Assembly: GCF_037038585.1 (NCBI RefSeq)
Contig: NW_027288510.1
Location: forward strand, 1,617,001-1,681,000
Direction of reading: 5' to 3'
DNA length: 64,000 nt
Source: Patagioenas fasciata
Lineage: Eukaryota > Chordata > Aves > Columbiformes > Columbidae
Shown: in pieces, positions 29,801-39,200 of the stretch
How the letters are laid out: every line of letters starts with the position of its first letter
How positions within the stretch are numbered: the first letter of the stretch is position 1
Program-made: the position numbers and the translations under genes
The notes under the pieces: generated by a model
What the model saw: the letters and a program-made list of their open reading frames with translations, nothing else
Database searches by the model: none
Told to the model about the DNA's origin: nothing

Positions 29801-32800
29801 ATACTGCAGCTTCTACTGTCCCTGGAGTGTGGGACAGCCACGGAAGGAGGAAACAGACACTGGTCAAAACGCACAGTGCCCCAGCTCAAAACCTCCCCAC
29901 TGGCTTTTGTCTGCAGCCCATATCCACAGTGTGCCCATGGCATCCATGGAATCCCAGCAGTCAGTGCCCCAGAGCCTTTACAGGGTCCCAGTAAACCTGT
30001 CACCAACACTGTCCTCATGATAACCTGCAGTTATTCCTGTGTCTATTTATATTCCTCTCTACACTGACCAGCATAATTTGGTTTATTTCACATCAAACCC
30101 TCCTGGAAACCATCATTATGAATACTTTTAAAATAGGCACCAGTCATGACAGTTTTCAACATAGTTAATTAAGGAACACATGAAAGTATATGGCACATTT
30201 AAAGCAGTAAAACTGCAAACACCAGCAACCTGTACACTGGCCATCCAACCCTACACACTGAGAACGCAGCAACAATCAACAAAGAAATTCATTTGGGATG
30301 TGTGTGGAGAGCAGATGAATGTGTGTGGTTAGCCACGTGAGACATAACAGGTACATGCAAGGTCTGTACAAGAGGTACATACAGTATCTGTGTAAGAGGT
30401 ATATACAGTGTCTGTATAACAGGTACATATGGTGTCTGTATGTCTGTGGTCTCCAGACACAGCCATGTGGTAAGGAGAGCATAGGGAGCTCCCACATTCA
30501 CACTCGGACCTGCTCTCTGCAGAACATCTCCTGTGGCTCAAGGAGCCCTTGGCCACACTGGGAGCTCAGGGATGACACCCCAATGTCCCTGCCTCAGGTG
30601 ACAGATCTGGCAAACAGGGACACCCCTGAGCCACAGCACCCCAGTTTGATGGACTATGAGGATGCGAAGGGACAACCTGGTGAGGAACGTGTCCCTGCTC
30701 CTCCCCAGGCCCACGTGGCACAGCCAAGGGGATCCTGCCATCTGGCCTCTCCAAGACAGGCAGGACCCAGCTCTAGGGTGTCATAGAATCATAGAACCAT
30801 TTCAGTTGCAAGAGACCCTTAAGATCATTGAGTCCAACCATAACCTAAATCTGTCTCTGATGGCACCAGGAGACCTGGGAGATTACATTGCTTTATTTAC
30901 AGCTGTGCAAACCACACCTCCAGTAATCCTCCTTTTCTTGCCCCAACAGGAGCAAGGAGTCCAACGGGACTCCTGAGAGCAAAAAACACACCTATCAACC
31001 TGACCAGCTTACATATGCACTGAGCAGGACATAGTAAAACACAGTCTTAGACTCGCTGTAACAGGAGACCTAACAGCAAAAGAGTGGCCCCATTCCCTGG
31101 TATCAGGTGAAGCTATAGAAAGGAAAGATGCCAGCAAGTGATCTCCTGGCTACAGAGTTCTCCTGACGGTTTGCAATGTTTTTCAAGACCAGAGTCTCAC
31201 CTCCACCATCTCCAGTCTCTTCAGGAAGGTGTCCAGCCTCGCAAACACCATCGTGGAGCTGACGTCCCACTCCCTCACTTCTTGGCCTGGTTCATAATAC
31301 ATGTGCAGTTTTTCCCTTCTCTCCTCAAATGCCTCTTTGAACATGTTCAGGATACCGAGCACCATTCGCACCTTGCCCAGGCTCTCCTCCATGTCCCCTT
31401 TCAGAAGGTCTTCTGGAGACAGGTACACCAGGGCCTGGAAGAGCAAAATCACACCTGAGAGGTCACTTCTGCCATCATGGAAAACAAGGACTTCTTGTGT
31501 TGAACACATTTGAACCTGTTTATTAAGTTAAATGTTGCCTAAAGAATCACTTTTCCAGGGAAGGACAATAGGAAGAAGGGGAGAGGGGACACAGGGGACT
31601 GCAAACACAGGCATCACAGCCACAGACCTGCTCAATGAGAAGGTTGCAGATCTCCTGGAGCAGCACCACTATCCGCACGGGCATGTTGTAGTGCTTGGAG
31701 GTGACCCAGATCAAACACACCACGTGGAGCAGGGGGAGCAGGAAAGGCTTCACCTCGCTGAACTCAACCCTCTCTACGTCTTCCAAGCGGCGCTTGAGGG
31801 GTGTCAGGTGCAGGTGAACGTCCTGAGCTTCAGTCAAAGCTGTGTTGCGAGACGTGAGAAGCGGTAAGAACCACCCAGCTGCGGTGTGCTGGGTTCCCAG
31901 CTAGGTGCTGGCCTCACCACATGGAAAAGTGCCTGGGAAAAGAAACTGTCCTGACAAGCACCGAGCACCCTCAGCCACCTGTGTGCTGCAGGTCACTCAC
32001 TCGTGAACATCACTCACCTGCGGCAGTAACCAGAACAGAAATAAGCTGATGTGATGGCAGGGGACAGGGAGCTGGGACAGGGCTTCGTGGAGAGCCTGAG
32101 TCCACAACTGCTAAAAAGTCACACGGAATTTGCCCAACAGCACCAAAAATACAGTGCTGCCATGGCTGTGAGCCATGGCCTTGCTGTACAGCACGACAGG
32201 CTGTACAGCCTTGGCCTGAGCCCTTTTTAGCTCAGTTTTGGCTCAAGCAACTCCTTGTCCAGTGGGCAGATGACGACGGCCCCACTAGTCCTGACTGTAA
32301 TAGAAAACCTGTCAACAGTAAAGCAACTGATGTCTGACTCGTCGAAAGCTTTAGCTTAGCTCTGTACAGCTGTGTGGTTTTACCCTGAAGAATTACCCCA
32401 GAGCGCAAGCATTAATAAAACCAGATCGTTGTGCAATTAAACCTGTGGACCAACAAGAAGTGACAGAAGTGCTTGAATGCATGCAAAAATAACCCCTAAG
32501 GCCCAAGACCAAGGAAGAAGAGACTCCCACTATCAGCATCACCCTCCCAGCAAATCCACCAACAGCAGCCACACCAGTACAATGCCAGGGAAAGGGGCAG
32601 AGACTTAAAAGCAGGTGCACACAAATCTGAACTGCGCTGTAATGGAAATTAACAATTATAGTCCAAATTATCCAATTAGGGTTAGTATCGCTGTAGCCGG
32701 ATTAAAACCAAATATTTGTTGTATTTTGATTAAACCCTTAAAGTATTAATTAGTTTAACAATGAACCCTTGGCTCCTTATATAAGGGGTGTTTCTCCAGC

Positions 32801-35800
32801 CCATTTAAACTGCACAATGCAGAGTGTGACACAGATCCTTAAGAGATTCAATGTTTGCACGTGAAGTGGTGAAGAACAGTGTTTTCTGCCAGCACGTGCA
32901 CAGCTAACACAGTCTAGATGGTTTCATTGTGCCAGAGAGCAGCTGGGTTGGACATGGATGTCCAGCTGTGTTGGTCTGCAGGGACAGACCAGCAGGACTA
33001 CACTGTTTTTCACTACAGACAGGGATTTGCAATATTTCCTTGGGCTGCGCTCAACTCCCCTAAGCAAAGCAAAGCAAGGAAATTCGGGCTGCAGTGGCCA
33101 AAGCCTGAGAAGCAGCGCTCTAACAAAGCAGTCTTAGGTACAAGATCTGTCCTCTTAGTCTGAACTCCCGTTCCTGCATAATAACACCAGAGGAGCTGGT
33201 GGAAGTTGAGGTGAGTCCTGTTAGAGTAATGCAAACACTTTATTACAGCAGAATAAATTCCCAAACCCATTCACCCTGAACTTTGGCAAGAGTCTGGCTC
33301 AACAGACCAGCGATGGAGCTTGTCCCAGCCTGGAAACAAAAGCCTAGACTCAAGCACAAGCAGCCCAGTCTCAATTCACAAACTAGAAAGATTTGGCTTG
33401 AAATCAGTCACACCAGGCCATGAAGAAAGGCCAGAAGCCAGCACTGTGGTAAAGTTGCCCCAGCATCTCACCTGCCTCAACATCCATTAGCATGGTTTTG
33501 AAGGCTGGGATGTAGCTGCTCTCAACTCTCTCCAGCAGCTCCATCATGTTCCTGACCTTCCTCGTTGTCAGCTGGTTGTAAATGCATTCCAGGTCATCAC
33601 ACCTACAGCAACCGAGACACAGAATCACAGAATCAGTTGGTTGGAAGAGACCCTCAAGATCCAGTCCAACCATAACCTAACCCCTGGCACTGCCCCGTGT
33701 CCCTGAGAATGTCATCTCTGTGACTGTTCAACCCCTCCAGGAATGGTGACTCCACCACTGCCCTGGGCAGCCTGTTCCAATGCTTCACAACCCCTTCTGG
33801 GAAGAAATGTTTCCTAATATCCAACCTCAGCCTCCCCTGGCGCAACTTGAGGCCGTTTCCTCTGCTCCTGGCGCTTGTTCCTGGGGAGCAGAGCCCGACC
33901 CCCCTGGCTCCAAGCTCCTTTCAGGCAGTGCAGAGATCAGAAGGTCTCCCCTCAGCTCCTGTTCTCCAGCTGAACCCCCCAGGTCCCTCAGCCGCTCCCA
34001 TCACACTTGTGCTCCAGCCCCTCACCAGCTCTATTCCCTTCTCTCAACTCACTCCACTACCTCAAGGTCTTTCTTGGCCTGAGGGGCCCAAAACTGATTT
34101 GAGGTTTGGCTTCCCCAGCGCTGAGTACAGTGGGACAGTCATTGCCCTGGGCCTGCTGGCCACACTGTTCTTGATGCACACCAGGATGCTGGTGGCCATG
34201 TTACCCACCTACACTGGGCCATCAGCTGTCCCCCAACATCATCTGTTTCCCCTGGGCCTGATTCAGGGCTTCCTCCAGCTACACATGGACTGTGGAAATG
34301 GGAGAAAGCTGCATGAGGCACAGACAAACCCTACAGGACAGAAAGTGCTGAGTTCAGCATGACAGCAGCTCTGCTACTGACAGAACATCGCTGAAAAAAA
34401 GCCATCGTGTTTCTGCAGGCATTAGCAACAGCTCTCCAGCCAGCAGGGCTTTGCCCCGAGTCAGCCTGAACCAGTACAGCACAAAGGTTTTCAAAGGGCA
34501 GGAGGAAATACCACTCCCAGGCTCCTGAGCATCTAAAGCCCCTCTGGCCCTGACAGATGAACAGCAGCCAGCTGAGATGCACCATTTCCAGACAGCCCCC
34601 AGCAGGTGTCCATCAGCAATTACTCCTGTGGATGGCTCCTAGTGAACAGTGACGAAAGAGTGCCCAGAGCGGGTGTGGAGTCTCCTTCTCTGAGACATTC
34701 GAACCCGCCTGGACCCACCTGTGTGATCTGCTCTGTGACCCTGCGTGAGCAGGGCTTGGACTGGGGGATCTGCAGAGGTCCCTTCAGCCCAACCAGCCTG
34801 GGATCCTGTAAAGGGCATTTCTGAAAAAAGTCCCTTGAGGTGTAGCCCCTGTGGTGGGGCTAAGTTAAAACACAGCCAGCTGCCCAGTGACCTCCCAGGC
34901 ACTTTGCAGATCATGATGATTTTCTGTGCGGGAGCAATTTTCCTTAGTTGAAGCCTACATGAACCCCAAGTGGCCTGTTCTTCTCAACTCATGGAATTAG
35001 CAGCTCCACCACCAGCACTCTCCCTCTACACAAAACCAGCACCACAGGGCACCGTGCACTGGCCAGGCTGCTCTGGGTACCTGTTCTTCCAGAACTCCAG
35101 CTCCACCTTCGGGTTCGGATTGCTGCCTTGCAGGAGAGGCTCTGAAGACTCTTTCTTCAGTGCCTCCTGGATCTGGTGGCTCCAGTCTATGATGGCCGAC
35201 TCCATGGCATACACCAGAGATTTATCTATCCGTTCCATGCTGTAGTAAACAGAGTACGTGATTAACTTTGTTGATGTGCATTGCTCAGTTGGATCTACTT
35301 CCAATGGCCGTGTGGGCAGCTGGATTTTACAGGGTTTCACATTTCAAAACCACAAAACAATCAAACCCCATAAGATTTTGTCACTGGTTTAATATAGGAA
35401 TTACACTCTGGAGAAAATGGCTGAATGTCTGCAGCAGTGTGGGCAACAACACTGTTCATAAAGTGAATGGTGGAAATGAAGAGCCAGTCGCCACCTCTCT
35501 GCACAGCCAGTCATTGTCACATCAGATCCATTCAGGTTCAGGATCTGACCTGGAGACTCACACATCCAGCAAGATTCTCTCTCCCCATACCATTCTCCCT
35601 CAAAATATTCTACATCCCTGCAGTCATTAACTCACTTAATTCAGCAAGAAACACCACCAAGTGGGCTGGGAAGCTGAGGACAGGTCACCCCACTGCCTTG
35701 GAAGCAGTAACTTCTCACAAAATCCCACCCGCACCACGTCCTGTCTGAGGAGTGATTCATTCCACTGCACCCACACATCTCCTGGGGTTCCACAGGGGCA

Positions 35801-38800
35801 CGCACGCAGCCCAGACACGATGACAACTTGATGTACAAACGCATCTGCTTCTCTGGACCTTCCAGAACCTGTTATTTTGGGGTGGTACTCACGATTTCTC
35901 ATTTTCCAGATCAATGTCCTCAATTCCCTCTGAGCCAGCTGGGAGAGGCAGCAAGGTCTTGCCGTCTACTTGGCCAACAACTGTGAAAATGGTACTTTTG
36001 AGGTTGTGGACATGACGCACGATGTCTTGTGACACCACTTGTGGCCAGCCCTGATGGTTCTTCTTGTTCGTTAGGATGGGCACGATCACCTACAGCGGGA
36101 GTCACGGAAGACCAATGGAGAAAAAAGTGCAGCAGGAGACGGACGGGCCACCAGGCTCTGAGGTCTGTGCTTGGCCAAGCCTGGAGACCCATATTCATTG
36201 CTGTCTCAAGCAGTTCCCATGTGAAATAGAGGCAGCTGATGATGAATGGGCATCTCTACAGGCCCACTTTATACAGCAGAACACCCTTTTCCCCAAATCC
36301 AAGCAGCCAAGGAGGGTGGAAGCCAGTAGGCAAAGTGAGCAGCCCCATCCCCAGGCTCTCCCAGCCTTTCAAGCCCGCAACTGGAGATGGCCCCATGGGC
36401 TGCTGTCCCTTGCCCTCACAACTGTCCCCGGTGCTTGGTCCCCATGTCCCTGCCCATGGGCACAGCCGTCAGGCTGCCCTTTGAGCCTGCCAGGGCTGGG
36501 CTGAGCTCAGTGTGCTGCAAGGGAAGGTCTGCTGGTACCCCCTGGGATACACTGGTGGTGAGGGTCCCCCAGGTCCCAGCTGCAGCCCACCAAACAGGAG
36601 CTTTGCCTTTATCAGCACTTTTACTGACCCGGCAGCATGGGGTTGTGGGGCTGGTCGGGGTTTGCCCAGATTTGAGCTGCTTTTGGCTTGTTTGAGCTGT
36701 GACAGCAACACCGTGTCTGTCACCTATCCTGGCTGGCTCTGCACTGGGACCAGCCTGTGGCAACAGCCTAACAAAGCCAGGTTGTCCCTAGTGACAAACA
36801 ACAGCCCTTTGTGTTACTGGACTCAGGGTGGGGGTAGGGGAGGGGGGGGAGGTGACTAAAGGCATAAAAATAGCTGCAAATGGACATAAAATTGAAACGG
36901 AATAAAGCAGCTCAGCACCTCCATGGTGCTGTCCCAGGATGCTGAAGACTCTTTGGAACTGTGGCTGGCTCTGTAGACCCGAAGAAGACCCGACCAGCCA
37001 CCTTCGTGCCCAGGGAGCCGTGGGAAGGGGGAGCACAACCCCAGGGAACACACGGGCAGGTGCTGACGAGTTCACCTTCAGCAGTTTTAGCTGCATTATT
37101 AGCAAGATGTGTCTCTATTACTTAAAGCATGTGGACTGCTAATGCCAGTGATGTTGTAACCAGGCAAATGATAGCCGTTCATTTTCTTTCTGACTGTTAA
37201 AATGATAACTGGACTCAGGATGAAGCCCCAGCCCACAGAGCAGGTGTGTTCCCTTCGGCACCGCAGGAGTGAAGCAACAAGTGGACAAGGTCACCAGCTG
37301 TGACCCCTCACCGAATAAAGACAAAGTGTGGGCAGAGGAACACACGACCCCAACCCCAGGAAATTCAAGACCTTTTTCACCTTCACGCAGACCCAGCCCA
37401 TCTGCCTGACCCAGCACCACCGCTGCTTTTGCCTTCAAGTGAAGCTTGAGAGGAAAATAGGATGAAAACCAGGCACAATCTGCTCCCTGCAGAAATACTG
37501 CATGTCTGCACAGGGGAGAGCAAAGCCTGCAAACACGCAGCTGGGACGCACAATCCCGGCTCCCAAAGGCATTCAGAAAACAGGATTTAACAGGATCTGC
37601 CAAAGTGTTCCTACCCCACCATCTCCCCGTAGCAGACGGTGCTTGCAATGCTATTGGCCAGCCGTGATGCAAAACCACTGTTTGTGCAGACTTCGCAAGA
37701 CCACGGGGCTCATCAAAACAAAAGCTCCCCGTATAAATAATGTGTTTTCTCACAAAACCAGGATAACCAGTCTGGCAGCCTGCTCTTGGGAATCCAATCT
37801 ATCAGTCACCATCTTAATATACCAAACATCATGATCAGAGCTTCTCAAATCCAGCAGCTCCTCTGCTTTCCCATTACAGCCTCATTCCTGAGACTTCTCC
37901 AGGTGAGGAGCCATCAGGAATAAACCGAAACAACATTGTCTAGTTCAGGCTAATAACACAGCAAAGCAAAAGCACTCGAACCTCTTGACGATCTCTTTAA
38001 GAAAACATCAGCCCACCTGAGATAACCCGACACTGAGCTACAGGAGGCTCCTGAACATCACAAAACACTTTTTCACTATGAGAGTAATCGAGCACTGGCC
38101 CAGGTTGCTCAAAGAGGTTGTGAAGTCTCCATCCTTAGAGATAATGAAGAGCTACCTGGACATGGCCCTGGGCAACTGGCTCTGGATGGCCCTGCTTGAG
38201 CAGGGGTTTGGAGTAGGTGACCTGCAGATGTCCCCTCCAGCACCTGTGGGTACATCAGTCCCACAAGGACCCCACTGATAGACAGAGCTGATGTGGATCA
38301 GCATTCAGGTGGTTTATATGAGTTCTAAAGCCGTCCATGGTACTGCAAAGGGCAGAGTTAAGGGTACAAGTGCATCAGCAGAGAAGGGAGGGAGGCCAAG
38401 GAGCCTGTCTGTAGGAGGGGACACCTTCCCCGCTGCCATGTGCGAGGGGCACCCGGTACTCATGGGTGCCAGGGCTCCCTCTGCACCTCCGGGGCTGCCC
38501 AGGCCTCACAGGATCCCAGCCTGGTTAGGTTGAAGGGATCTCTGCAGATCCCCCAGTCCAAGCCCTGCTCACGCAGGGTCACAGAGCAGATCACACAGGT
38601 GGGTCCAGGCGGGTTTCAATGTCTCAGAGAAGGAGACTCCACACCCGCCCTGGGCAGCCTGGGCCAGGCTCTGGCACCTCCCAGCAAACAAATTTCTCCT
38701 CATGTTGAGCCTGCCCCCGTGGCCCCTCATCCTCACCTCCTCCACGAGGGCGGCAAAGTGCCGCAGGGCATCGGCGGGCAGGTCCCCGCAGAGCAGCTCC

Positions 38801-39072
38801 CCGGGGCCGGCGCCGGGGGCCCGCAGGAAGAACAGCCCCTTGCGGCGGGCGGCGGGGGGCGGCGGGGGCGGCCCCAGCTCCAGCTCCCCGGCCGGGCCCC
38901 GCCAGAGCAGCAGCGCCGGCCCCGCCGGCCCCGCCAGGAAGCTCCGCAGCAGCGGCCCCGCCGCCTCCCCGCCTGCCCAGCGCTCCCAGCGCTCCGCCGG
39001 CACCCCCAGCCCCCGCGCCGCGCACCGGCACAGCCGCTCGGCGCCGGGCACCGGCTCCACCGCCTGCTCCAT
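2771..39072 (-). CDS. DNAH9: Axonemal dynein heavy chain 9, exons 1-22 (5' part of gene, incomplete)
   Basis: Outer-arm dynein heavy chain, the ATP-driven motor of motile cilia. Twenty-two exons on the minus strand join to 1,597 codons with no stop or frameshift; every junction is GT-AG and reading phase is kept. Family knowledge gives a full protein of about 4,500 residues, so this is the N-terminal third: the tail that binds other dynein chains (DHC_N1, roughly residues 100-760) and most of the linker (DHC_N2, from about residue 1,200). The AAA+ motor ring and microtubule-binding stalk lie beyond the left edge. Stretches such as [30 protein letters not shown] and [11 protein letters not shown] match DNAH9 better than my recollection of DNAH17 or DNAH11. 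The start is the first in-frame ATG and lies near the start of human DNAH9. Introns range from 94 bp (intron 16) to 3,027 bp (intron 20) and hold mainly the CR1 copies listed separately. Exon numbers here count from the start codon; any non-coding 5' exon is not visible. Confidence 0.95.
4009..4139 (-). CDS. DNAH9: DNAH9 exon 21 (residues 1512-1555)
   Basis: Reads [20 protein letters not shown], then [11 protein letters not shown] and LEDIQS. The 3' end has overlapping GTAGGTAGGT. The second GTAGGT (4,008-4,003) is the one that keeps frame with exon 22 and avoids a TAG; using the first would break the frame. Confidence 0.9.
5075..5665 (+). mobile_element. Diverged CR1-like LINE fragment, intron 20
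   Basis: Shows the CR1 blocks gaggagcggctgaag, ggaaaaggttcttcaccc and a 3' tail with tcctatggttctatggttc. It is more divergent than the other copies, so the subfamily is uncertain. Confidence 0.65.
5852..6330 (-). mobile_element. CR1 LINE 3' fragment, intron 20
   Basis: Reverse-complement CR1: cacagaatcatttagc tail, ccctgggcagcctgttcc, cccctggcgcaacttgaggc. About 220 bp (6,045-6,265) differ from the copy at 33,617 at only about three positions. Confidence 0.88.
7167..8037 (-). CDS. DNAH9: DNAH9 exon 20 (residues 1221-1511)
   Basis: Largest exon, 871 bp, one open frame. Linker-domain landmarks are [70 protein letters not shown] and [15 protein letters not shown], ending [11 protein letters not shown]. 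Acceptor tttctag, donor GTATGA. Confidence 0.97.
8404..8570 (-). CDS. DNAH9: DNAH9 exon 19 (residues 1166-1221)
   Basis: Reads [20 protein letters not shown], then [11 protein letters not shown]. Acceptor ttgcag, donor GTACAG. Enters the linker (DHC_N2) domain. Confidence 0.95.
10516..10738 (-). CDS. DNAH9: DNAH9 exon 18 (residues 1091-1165)
   Basis: Reads [20 protein letters not shown], then [20 protein letters not shown]. Acceptor tctacag, donor GTGGGT, phase 0. Confidence 0.96.
10955..11388 (+). mobile_element. CR1 LINE 3' fragment, intron 17
   Basis: Sense CR1 with gaggagcagctgagggagct, ggaacaggctgccctgggca and the 3' octamer-type tail (gattctatgactctat ... gattctata). Antisense to DNAH9. 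Confidence 0.9.
12733..13157 (-). CDS. DNAH9: DNAH9 exon 17 (residues 950-1091)
   Basis: Long 425-bp exon. It contains [40 protein letters not shown] and [15 protein letters not shown], all close to human DNAH9. Acceptor ctccag, donor GTAGGA, two bases carried over. Confidence 0.96.
13252..13448 (-). CDS. DNAH9: DNAH9 exon 16 (residues 884-949)
   Basis: Reads [20 protein letters not shown], then [20 protein letters not shown]. Acceptor taccag, donor GTCCGT. Only 94 bp of intron separate it from exon 17. Confidence 0.94.
14475..14610 (-). CDS. DNAH9: DNAH9 exon 15 (residues 839-884)
   Basis: Reads [20 protein letters not shown], then [17 protein letters not shown]. Acceptor ttccag, donor GTAACT, one base carried over. 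Confidence 0.94.
15510..15860 (-). mobile_element. CR1 LINE 3' fragment, intron 14
   Basis: Starts with atagaatcattctggttgg, followed by ccaaccataacctaac and tgggcagcctattcc, the reverse complement of a CR1 3' end. Same orientation as DNAH9. Confidence 0.9.
17363..17604 (-). CDS. DNAH9: DNAH9 exon 14 (residues 758-838)
   Basis: Reads [20 protein letters not shown], then [20 protein letters not shown]. Acceptor taccag, donor GTGAGG, ending in phase 0. The [10 protein letters not shown] block is highly conserved in the outer-arm family. Confidence 0.95.
18775..19402 (+). mobile_element. CR1 LINE 3' part, intron 13
   Basis: Sense CR1 ending ...ctgggattctgtga. It shares the agcgggtgtggagtctcctt and ctgtgtgatctgctctgtg blocks with copies at 34,658 and 38,500. 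Antisense to DNAH9; the 3' end is about 43 bp from the exon 13 donor. Confidence 0.9.
19445..19700 (-). CDS. DNAH9: DNAH9 exon 13 (residues 673-758)
   Basis: Reads [17 protein letters not shown], then [18 protein letters not shown] and [11 protein letters not shown], marking the C-terminal part of DHC_N1. Acceptor tctgcag, donor GTGAGC about 43 bp from an antisense CR1 copy. Confidence 0.95.
21589..21715 (-). CDS. DNAH9: DNAH9 exon 12 (residues 630-672)
   Basis: Reads [20 protein letters not shown], then [20 protein letters not shown]. Acceptor cggcag, donor GTAAGA, ending in phase 0. Confidence 0.95.
22365..22612 (+). mobile_element. CR1 LINE 3' fragment, intron 11
   Basis: Sense CR1: ttgcaccaggggaggttcag, cattggaacaggctgc, and tail caattctatgattctata. 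Antisense to DNAH9, ending about 50 bp from the exon 11 donor. Confidence 0.9.
22663..22731 (-). CDS. DNAH9: DNAH9 exon 11 (residues 607-630)
   Basis: Short 69-bp exon, acceptor caccag, reading [20 protein letters not shown] and ending at donor GTAAGT. It matches the SAEGKR..QKYEDML region of human DNAH9. A CR1 3' end lies about 50 bp downstream of the donor. Confidence 0.9.
24559..24673 (-). CDS. DNAH9: DNAH9 exon 10 (residues 569-607)
   Basis: Reads [20 protein letters not shown], a conserved block, ending FRHIPH plus two bases. The end was set by phase to the GTGCGT donor so that exon 11 continues in frame. An earlier CAG|GTGCCG would drop the conserved PF..F..I stretch. Confidence 0.88.
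25653..25803 (-). CDS. DNAH9: DNAH9 exon 9 (residues 519-569)
   Basis: Reads [20 protein letters not shown] and then [20 protein letters not shown]. Acceptor ccaacag, donor GTAGGT, one base carried into exon 10. Confidence 0.92.
26528..26644 (-). CDS. DNAH9: DNAH9 exon 8 (residues 480-518)
   Basis: Thirty-nine codons including [20 protein letters not shown], near-identical to human DNAH9. Acceptor tgtgcag, donor GTTTGT. Confidence 0.95.
27078..27266 (+). mobile_element. CR1 LINE 3' fragment, intron 7
   Basis: Short, diverged sense CR1: aggttgcccagagaggctgt, then gactgggtgatctccagagg, ending actgggtttctgtaa. Confidence 0.75.
27971..28191. mobile_element. Short DNA-transposon remnant with terminal inverted repeats
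   Basis: The left end (accttgtttttccaaaacta, 27,971) and the reverse complement of the right end (taccatgtttccccaaaaat, from 28,191) match over about 24 bp with few differences, both continuing into aagac. The 221-bp interior is AT-rich and non-coding, as in a MITE or internally deleted mariner/hAT-like element. The family could not be assigned by eye. In DNAH9 intron 7. Confidence 0.65.
28525..28692 (-). CDS. DNAH9: DNAH9 exon 7 (residues 424-479)
   Basis: Fifty-six codons: [19 protein letters not shown] through [12 protein letters not shown] to YDCLDLTNT. Acceptor ttgaag, donor GTAGGT, both phases 0. Confidence 0.94.
30349..30444. repeat. 24-bp minisatellite, four units, intron 6
   Basis: Four head-to-tail units of the form aggtacatacagtatctgtg plus four bases, each 24 bp with a few substitutions. 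An open frame through it arises only because 24 is a multiple of three. Confidence 0.85.
30783..30875 (-). mobile_element. CR1 LINE 3' tip, intron 6
   Basis: About 90 bp: atagaatcatagaaccattt then gagtccaaccataacctaaa. This is the reverse complement of the last part of a CR1. Confidence 0.82.
31201..31434 (-). CDS. DNAH9: DNAH9 exon 6 (residues 346-423)
   Basis: Seventy-eight whole codons starting [18 protein letters not shown] and ending [15 protein letters not shown] before donor GTGAGA. Only 193 bp separate it from exon 5. Confidence 0.95.
31628..31839 (-). CDS. DNAH9: DNAH9 exon 5 (residues 275-345)
   Basis: Acceptor aacacag; reads [19 protein letters not shown], then [13 protein letters not shown] and [12 protein letters not shown], all strongly conserved in the dynein tail. 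Donor GTCTGT, phase 0. Confidence 0.95.
33472..33602 (-). CDS. DNAH9: DNAH9 exon 4 (residues 231-275)
   Basis: Acceptor gctgtag; reads [11 protein letters not shown], then [16 protein letters not shown], donor GTGAGA, one base carried over. A CR1 3' end lies only about 13-15 bp upstream of the acceptor (see findings). Confidence 0.93.
33617..34262 (-). mobile_element. CR1 LINE 3' part, intron 3, adjoining exon 4 acceptor
   Basis: Reverse-complement CR1 from cacagaatcacagaatcagt to the ctggtggccatg region. Same orientation as DNAH9; its 3' tip is about 13-15 bp from the exon 4 AG. Confidence 0.9.
34658..34818 (+). mobile_element. CR1 LINE 3' tip, intron 3
   Basis: Shares agcgggtgtggagtctcctt, ctgtgtgatctgctctgtg and ggatctgcagaggtccctt with the copies at 18,775 and 38,500. 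Antisense to DNAH9. Confidence 0.87.
35081..35239 (-). CDS. DNAH9: DNAH9 exon 3 (residues 178-231)
   Basis: Acceptor ctacag; the first base completes the serine, followed by [19 protein letters not shown]. The end reads [10 protein letters not shown] plus two bases before donor GTACCC. Start of the DHC_N1 tail domain. Confidence 0.94.
35893..36089 (-). CDS. DNAH9: DNAH9 exon 2 (residues 113-178)
   Basis: Acceptor ctgtag, then GTG ATC GTG CCC ([11 protein letters not shown]). It includes [13 protein letters not shown], almost identical to human DNAH9. It ends at donor GTGAGT with two bases of a serine codon left over. Confidence 0.93.
38075..38270 (+). mobile_element. Diverged CR1 LINE 3' fragment, intron 1
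   Basis: Sense CR1 traces: gagcactggcccaggttgct, gaggttgtgaagtctcc, ccctgcttgagcagggg. Older than its neighbour at 38,500. Confidence 0.75.
38500..38728 (-). mobile_element. CR1 LINE 3' fragment abutting DNAH9 exon 1 donor
   Basis: Reverse complement of the same subfamily as 18,775: the plus strand has gcagatcacacaggtgggtc and aaggagactccacacccgcc. Similarity reaches about 38,728, within about 8 bp of the donor at 38,735-38,736. Same orientation as DNAH9. Confidence 0.88.
38737..39072 (-). CDS. DNAH9: DNAH9 exon 1 (start codon, residues 1-112)
   Basis: Starts with ATG GAG CAG at 39,072 and ends in phase 0 at a GTGAGG donor (38,736-38,731). Residues such as [10 protein letters not shown] and [20 protein letters not shown] align with the N-terminus of human DNAH9. 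It is extremely GC-rich, with a proline run near residue 70, and lies in a CpG island. No in-frame ATG lies upstream before the stop; an upstream TTG is not a credible start. Bases +4 G and -3 C give only a moderate Kozak context. Confidence 0.9.
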
Positions 39073-39200
39073 CCGGCCGGCACCGGCGGGTGTTTGCGGG
39101 GAAGAGCCGCGTTGCCCGGGGGAAGGGACACTGCGAGGAGCCGGGGGCGGGCCGGGGCGGGACCCAGCTCGCCTGGGAGACGCAGCTGCCCCGGGCAACC
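38740..39200 (-). promoter_or_regulatory. CpG island over DNAH9 exon 1 and its immediate upstream
   Basis: Very dense in CpG and G+C compared with the introns on its left, covering exon 1 and about 130 bp upstream. CpG-island 5' ends are usual in birds; no TATA box is seen. The transcription start was not located. Confidence 0.6.

Noticed and set aside
32640..32830. AT-rich segment with tatataagg as a possible LTR or promoter
   Set aside because: No matching second LTR, no polyadenylation signal in place and no coding partner.
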